A stretch of 64,000 nt of DNA from Yamadazyma tenuis (Eukaryota > Ascomycota > Pichiomycetes > Serinales > Debaryomycetaceae). This document shows, piece by piece, positions 59,345-64,000 of this stretch; position 1 is the first letter of the stretch; each line of letters begins with the position of its first letter. A program made the translations under genes and the position numbers. The notes below the pieces were generated by a model. The model was not told the DNA's origin. It was given only the letters and a program-made list of their open reading frames with translations, and searched no databases. The stretch covers positions 124,001 to 188,000 of the forward strand of contig NC_089464.1 in the NCBI RefSeq assembly GCF_029203305.1, given 5' to 3'.

Positions 59345-62300
59345 ATGTCAGACACCACCGCACGGCTCCGGACGCCCACGCGGCCTGGTAAACCGAGCAC
59401 GCATATCAAAGTTAACCTCTCGGTGGCCAGTGATCTAACTCCTGAGCTTCGTCCCAGCAATGAAGATTTCATCTCATTCCCCAACTTGCCAGATCCTGAA
59501 GACGAGGGAAACCAAACTTTAACGGGATTATTCACAAAGACATTGAAAAGAGTCACCAACAACGCCTCGCACATTGTCAAAGCATACTCGAGCCCAAAAT
59601 CAGAGCATTTTTCCGATACAGATGATCGAATTGATGGAATAGTTGATAACTCAACTCCTATAAGAGGACACACATTAACTGCTCATACGTTGACTTCCCT
59701 CAATAAGTCAGACAATTCAGCCACACGCAAGAAAGCCCAGGACAAGATTAAGTATCTTCAGGATGCTATAGATCTCCAGGAACATGAATCAGATGGTATA
59801 CTTCGAAGCTCTACCCCAGATATCATCACTGTACCACTCGATAATAGAATGGCTGGATCTCCGCCTAATGATCCCTACAATAAGATTCTGGCCCCGCTTA
59901 GCATTATTAACACGATGAACAACAGTAATGTCAGTGTTTACGGAAGTGACTCTACCAATATCGATAATGATGATAGACAAGATGCTAACGACGAGGTTAA
60001 GAATCCAGGCCTTCAGAAACCACAAGATCAAACATCAAAAGTCACCTCTGACAGCAAGACTTTGAGGTTTTCCAAGCAATCTGTGCCTGTTTTGGAGGCC
60101 ACCACCGAAAGTGTAACTAGCTCAGTGATAAATGTGAATGCATTAGCAAACACGGAACCCGATTCTACTTCCAAGACCAACACCCCGAGCTTGAAAGATA
60201 CCAGTGTAACAGCTTCTAATAGAGTCACAAAGAAGAGAAGTCTAAAGAACTTGCCCAACAGAATATCATCGATATTTACCAATCTACCCAATGATATCGA
60301 ATTATCAGACGACTCGGCTTCTGATACTGAAACCGTTAACGACACCAGTTTCTTGGGAGGTATTCCAGAAAATTCTCTGCTCAACCAAGCTGGGGCGGTT
60401 CCTCCGCCAGAATTAGCCATGTACAGAGAAACTCTGGTGAAGTCTTCTCCAGTGAAAGCTCGGCAGGTCCGTAGTCCAACGGCAGGTACGGACGCTTCTC
60501 CTACTATGAACTCATTCAATACGTTGAAACAATACAATATGAAGAAGAAATCCTCAAACTTATCAGCATCTTTGATAGACAATGCCCGGTCTATAATCAA
60601 CCAAAACTTTCATGGGAACATATCGTCTGCCTCGTCTTTTGTTGAAAAAGTCACCAAAAAGAAAAGGAAAACTCGCCCTTCACAGAATCCTTTAAAGTCT
60701 GGGGGTATTCCCAAGAAGTATTGGATGAATGATGCATTTGTATCGGAGTGTTTGAACTGTTTTAAACCTTTCACCGCCTTCCGGAGAAAGCACCACTGCC
60801 GGTTCTGTGGTCAAATCTTTTGTTCTCGTTGTACGCTTTTCATTTCCTATCAAGAGCATAAGGAACAACGGAAAACTGGAGTCATAAACCCCGACAAAAG
60901 ACTGTACAAAGATAAATTACGGGTCTGTAGACCATGTTACAGTGATGTGATTGTGTACCTTAGTGACTCAGATTCGTCGTCTTCTGAAAGTGAACAAGAA
61001 GTGGAAGATGATGCAGTATCCTTCGAGACTTTGGATAAGTTCAAAGATGATAATCTCCCACAACACCCGTTTGTTAAGTCCCGTTCGAGATCCCTTTCGA
61101 CCTCCAGAAGAGATTTTCCGTTTGAAGGGAACAAGTCATTCTTGAAGCCGGCTCTTCATGATGATAAAACGACCGTTAAGTCTCCACTTAGTCTAGCTAT
61201 TCCCTCTGCTCGCAAAGGTGACTTACTCGAAGTTCAATACAGTAAGAGTAATGTGAATAGCAGCTTCAGCCGTTCGACGTCACAGGAGCCTTCAGGTGCT
61301 AGTTGGCTAAAGAACTATCCACATTTGAGAAGATCGAAGACCCAACAGAACACAGGCCTTTCAAGGTCGAATAGTTTTGACAACTCATCTTCATTGCATG
61401 GATTCATTAGTGGTAAGACTGATGTTTCTAAAAAGGGTAAAAGCATGATATTTGGTGATACTAATGGTGACGATCCTGATGATGAGGACGATGAGTTTGA
61501 AAGTGAAAATGAAGATGAACAGGTTATGTCATTGTATACCTCGTTGAACCATAGTGGTTTTAATGGTAATGCCAACTCATCTACTATCTCACCAAGAGCT
61601 CCAATCACCAGACCCCTAGCAAATGTCAGTGCAAATGCTGTCCCTACTTTAGGAGAGTTTCCAACGATGTTGGTGAATGAGAAGCTATACCCTAAGAACA
61701 TGTCCAGCGGTTTAAGGTCGTCTCCAGCAGGAGCTGTATTTCCTGTGTTTATTCCAAACAATACCAAGACCGACATAGATATTTCAGCAGATGGAGGAAG
61801 TGTTCCAAGGAGCGTCTTGGAGGAAAATCCCAAATCAAACCTCAGATCTCATGAAAGAGCACATGCATCATTATTGAGAATGAGATCCAGGAGAAGAGCA
61901 AAGACGGCAAGAAACTTGCTGTTACTTACTCAAAATCCTACTAGATTACCCCAGTTGGAATTTCTGGATTTAAGAGACAGTTCTTCTCCCATCTCCACCC
62001 CAACCTCACCAACTCCAGGATCGGGACCTTCAGGTGCCTATTTCAAAGATTTGATCACCAATGAAGGATTTTCACCTTTGGACAAGTCTCCTAGTGACCC
62101 TCAAACCAGGCACCAAATTTCGTATGGCAGTTTGAATAATTTTGATGCAGACGATTCTGACCTGATTACTAGAGGCCTTTCAGGGAAAGCTTCTAGGGAA
62201 GGTCTCTTTGATGAGATAGAAAGACAACTTGATAGCGTTTATCTCGAACTTTTCAAGAAGATTTTAGATCAATGTCTCAAGGATTGTGATATCAAAGATG

Positions 62301-64000
62301 ATACACAACGATGGTCAAATGCATTGACTATGTCCATCAATTTTGTGAACGGCTTAAAGCTAACGGACACTTTGGATATCAAACAATATGTCAAAATCAA
62401 GAAGATTCCAGGAGGGAGAATCGAAGATACTCAAATGATAAACGGGTTATTCATGACTAAAAATATCGATTCAAAAAAGATGTCTTCACGGTTGAGTAAC
62501 CCCAAAATCGCTTTGCTTATGTTTCCAATTGAGTACTTGAAACAAAAGGAACAGTTCATCAGTTTAAGGATTGTCCAGTCTCAGCAAGATGTGTATATCC
62601 TGAATTTAGTTTCAAGATTGATTTCTTTAGAGCCAGACATCATTGTGGTCGGTGATACAGTTTGTCAGCTTGCTAAGGACTTTTTAGAAGATGCAAACAT
62701 TACGGTGATTTCCAACACTAAACCCCAAGTGATTGAGAGAATTTCAAGATACACAAGAGCTGATATTTTTCAATCAGTTAATGACTTGTTCTTTAAAAAG
62801 GGTACATTAGGTACCTGTCAAAAATTTGAAATCAAAAAACATCTCCATGGGAATGTTTTGAAGACATTTGCCTGCTTCACTGGTACTGATACTGAACTTG
62901 GGTTTACTATAACTTTAAGAGGTGGAGATGAGGAGACCTTAAACTCCATCAAGTATGCCACTGAAAACTTACTCAGCACCCAGATCAATGCTAAGTTTGA
63001 AAAGAGTTACTTTGAGGATTCCAAATTGGTTTACCTTGAAGACCTCCCCAATGAGTCAGTAAGTTCGTTATCATCCAAGTTAAATCAAATTAAGAGTGAA
63101 GCTGAAATAGAAAACATGGGAATTGAAATAATACCAGATGAAAAGGAAGTTTTCGGGTACATCGCCATGTTTATAAACAGACATATTAGCACTTCTCCAG
63201 CTGCCAAGTTCTCTTTACCCACACCATTGGTTAATGCAGTTGAAGCGTTCTTTGTTTTTCATAATTTCAATGAGAGAAATAAACTATTGAAGTCTAACGA
63301 ATCCTTGGATGATGTGGAGATGAGTTTGATTGAAGAGTTGAAACTTAATATTGGACTTGAGAATATGCCCAATAAAGCACAGGATTTGTTGAAGTTTGTG
63401 AAACATGCAGCTGAAGTCAAACTGAAGATTTTGTTGAATCAGTTTCAGTCAAGAGCTAGGACTTGGGCAAACTATTTGAAACTTCCATCATACCAGTTGT
63501 ATCCCATATTTCATAGGAACATACATTTGTTATATTCAAGTGTTTCTAAAAAGTTCAACACCCCTTGTTCAGGTCCAAATATTATTGTTGTGGATTTTTA
63601 CACTGATAACGATAAGTTTTTGGGTTTGCAGTTGGATCAGATGTTCAGCGAATCTTTGACCGATTGTGATGAATGTGGAGAGCCAATGATAGACCATTAT
63701 CGGAACTATGTTCATGGGACAGGTAAGCTTGATATGGTGGTTGAAAAGTATGAGGCACTTTCTGCTGAACACAAGAACTTTCCTAACCAGAGAACTATGT
63801 GGAGCGTTTGCAAGCAGTGCAATTACAAAACCCCGGTTGTTTTAATGTCAGACGATACTTATTATTTTTCTATCGGTAAATACTTCGAGATAGCTTTCTG
63901 GGGCAGAAATGTAACCTTGAACAATCAAGGTGAGTGTCGTCATGATTTCTTTAAAGAGCATATCCGGTACTTTGGTTTCAATGACATGGCCATAAAAGTT
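59345..64000 (+). CDS. FAB1: PI3P 5-kinase Fab1 (PIKfyve), 3' end outside the window
   Basis: An open frame of 1552 codons runs from ATG 59345 to the window edge without a stop. A long Ser/Asp-rich N-terminus is followed by a FYVE finger at about 458-530 ([14 protein letters not shown]). After an acidic linker come the Cpn60/TCP-1-like domain (around 950-1250: [14 protein letters not shown] and neighbouring strands) and the Cys-rich CCR region ([18 protein letters not shown]...CKQC). The C-terminal kinase domain lies beyond the edge. Fab1 makes PI(3,5)P2 on vacuole and endosome membranes. No intron is needed within the visible part. Confidence 0.95.
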   Translation, partial: MSDTTARLRTPTRPGKPSTHIKVNLSVASDLTPELRPSNEDFISFPNLPDPEDEGNQTLTGLFTKTLKRVTNNASHIVKAYSSPKSEHFSDTDDRIDGIVDNSTPIRGHTLTAHTLTSLNKSDNSATRKKAQDKIKYLQDAIDLQEHESDGILRSSTPDIITVPLDNRMAGSPPNDPYNKILAPLSIINTMNNSNVSVYGSDSTNIDNDDRQDANDEVKNPGLQKPQDQTSKVTSDSKTLRFSKQSVPVLEATTESVTSSVINVNALANTEPDSTSKTNTPSLKDTSVTASNRVTKKRSLKNLPNRISSIFTNLPNDIELSDDSASDTETVNDTSFLGGIPENSLLNQAGAVPPPELAMYRETLVKSSPVKARQVRSPTAGTDASPTMNSFNTLKQYNMKKKSSNLSASLIDNARSIINQNFHGNISSASSFVEKVTKKKRKTRPSQNPLKSGGIPKKYWMNDAFVSECLNCFKPFTAFRRKHHCRFCGQIFCSRCTLFISYQEHKEQRKTGVINPDKRLYKDKLRVCRPCYSDVIVYLSDSDSSSSESEQEVEDDAVSFETLDKFKDDNLPQHPFVKSRSRSLSTSRRDFPFEGNKSFLKPALHDDKTTVKSPLSLAIPSARKGDLLEVQYSKSNVNSSFSRSTSQEPSGASWLKNYPHLRRSKTQQNTGLSRSNSFDNSSSLHGFISGKTDVSKKGKSMIFGDTNGDDPDDEDDEFESENEDEQVMSLYTSLNHSGFNGNANSSTISPRAPITRPLANVSANAVPTLGEFPTMLVNEKLYPKNMSSGLRSSPAGAVFPVFIPNNTKTDIDISADGGSVPRSVLEENPKSNLRSHERAHASLLRMRSRRRAKTARNLLLLTQNPTRLPQLEFLDLRDSSSPISTPTSPTPGSGPSGAYFKDLITNEGFSPLDKSPSDPQTRHQISYGSLNNFDADDSDLITRGLSGKASREGLFDEIERQLDSVYLELFKKILDQCLKDCDIKDDTQRWSNALTMSINFVNGLKLTDTLDIKQYVKIKKIPGGRIEDTQMINGLFMTKNIDSKKMSSRLSNPKIALLMFPIEYLKQKEQFISLRIVQSQQDVYILNLVSRLISLEPDIIVVGDTVCQLAKDFLEDANITVISNTKPQVIERISRYTRADIFQSVNDLFFKKGTLGTCQKFEIKKHLHGNVLKTFACFTGTDTELGFTITLRGGDEETLNSIKYATENLLSTQINAKFEKSYFEDSKLVYLEDLPNESVSSLSSKLNQIKSEAEIENMGIEIIPDEKEVFGYIAMFINRHISTSPAAKFSLPTPLVNAVEAFFVFHNFNERNKLLKSNESLDDVEMSLIEELKLNIGLENMPNKAQDLLKFVKHAAEVKLKILLNQFQSRARTWANYLKLPSYQLYPIFHRNIHLLYSSVSKKFNTPCSGPNIIVVDFYTDNDKFLGLQLDQMFSESLTDCDECGEPMIDHYRNYVHGTGKLDMVVEKYEALSAEHKNFPNQRTMWSVCKQCNYKTPVVLMSDDTYYFSIGKYFEIAFWGRNVTLNNQGECRHDFFKEHIRYFGFNDMAIKV

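Noticed and set aside
60028..60600. 190-codon frame antisense to FAB1, and another at 61315-61833
   Set aside because: FAB1 is open and conserved across both; these are shadows.

Overview
This window is 64 kb of budding-yeast nuclear chromosome, most likely from the CUG-Ser1 (CTG) clade. About 32 protein genes are packed on both strands. Introns are few, sit near the 5' end and use GTATGT-type donors with TACTAAC/T branch points. CTG codons fall where serine makes sense: in the PCD1-like gene, four CTG codons alternate with Glu codons in an acidic linker, and in SSF1 two CTG codons fall where my recalled S. cerevisiae and human sequences have Gln. Conceptual translations with the standard code would therefore carry Leu where the cell probably inserts Ser.

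Layout. 1-7 kb: PIB1, the divergent ribosome-biogenesis pair RRP3/SSF1, VMA22, a PCD1-type Nudix hydrolase and GPD1. 7.6-12 kb: the peroxisomal co-receptor PEX20, a short spliced Zn2Cys6 regulator, and a convergent DHA1-type MFS transporter. 12.3-24 kb: the giant HECT ligase TOM1, PRP3, and a three-exon ATP19 too small for simple ORF calling, followed by an inverted repeat and a minisatellite. 25-38 kb: RNR1, an LCCL-domain membrane protein, the DDL1/SFM1 pair, peroxisomal amine oxidase AMO1 and an unrecognised multi-pass membrane protein. 38-45 kb: EFT2 (with a hidden intron), ADE8, IDH2 and SFA1 (with an intron). 45-47.8 kb: a gene-poor stretch with an intron-containing tRNA-Pro(UGG) and a decayed tRNA-like copy. 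47.8-59 kb: HFD1, UBP6 (with a 13-nt first exon), MIC19, MGR2, FMP30, GCN20, a spliced dithiol glutaredoxin, GLO1 and ECM31. 59.3-64 kb: the 5' two thirds of FAB1, cut by the window edge.

The genes are mostly housekeeping, not a single pathway. Recurring themes are peroxisomal import and metabolism (PEX20, AMO1, PCD1), mitochondrial membranes (ATP19, MIC19, MGR2, FMP30, DDL1), PI3P/PI(3,5)P2 signalling (PIB1 and FAB1, both FYVE proteins), and detoxification of aldehydes (SFA1, HFD1, GLO1, GRX). Several neighbour pairs match S. cerevisiae gene order as I recall it. I found no CRISPR array, transposase, intact retroelement or obviously novel multi-gene system. The points of most interest are gene structures that continuous-ORF calling misses, the recoded CUG, alternative N-termini, and a few unexplained repeats or palindromes.
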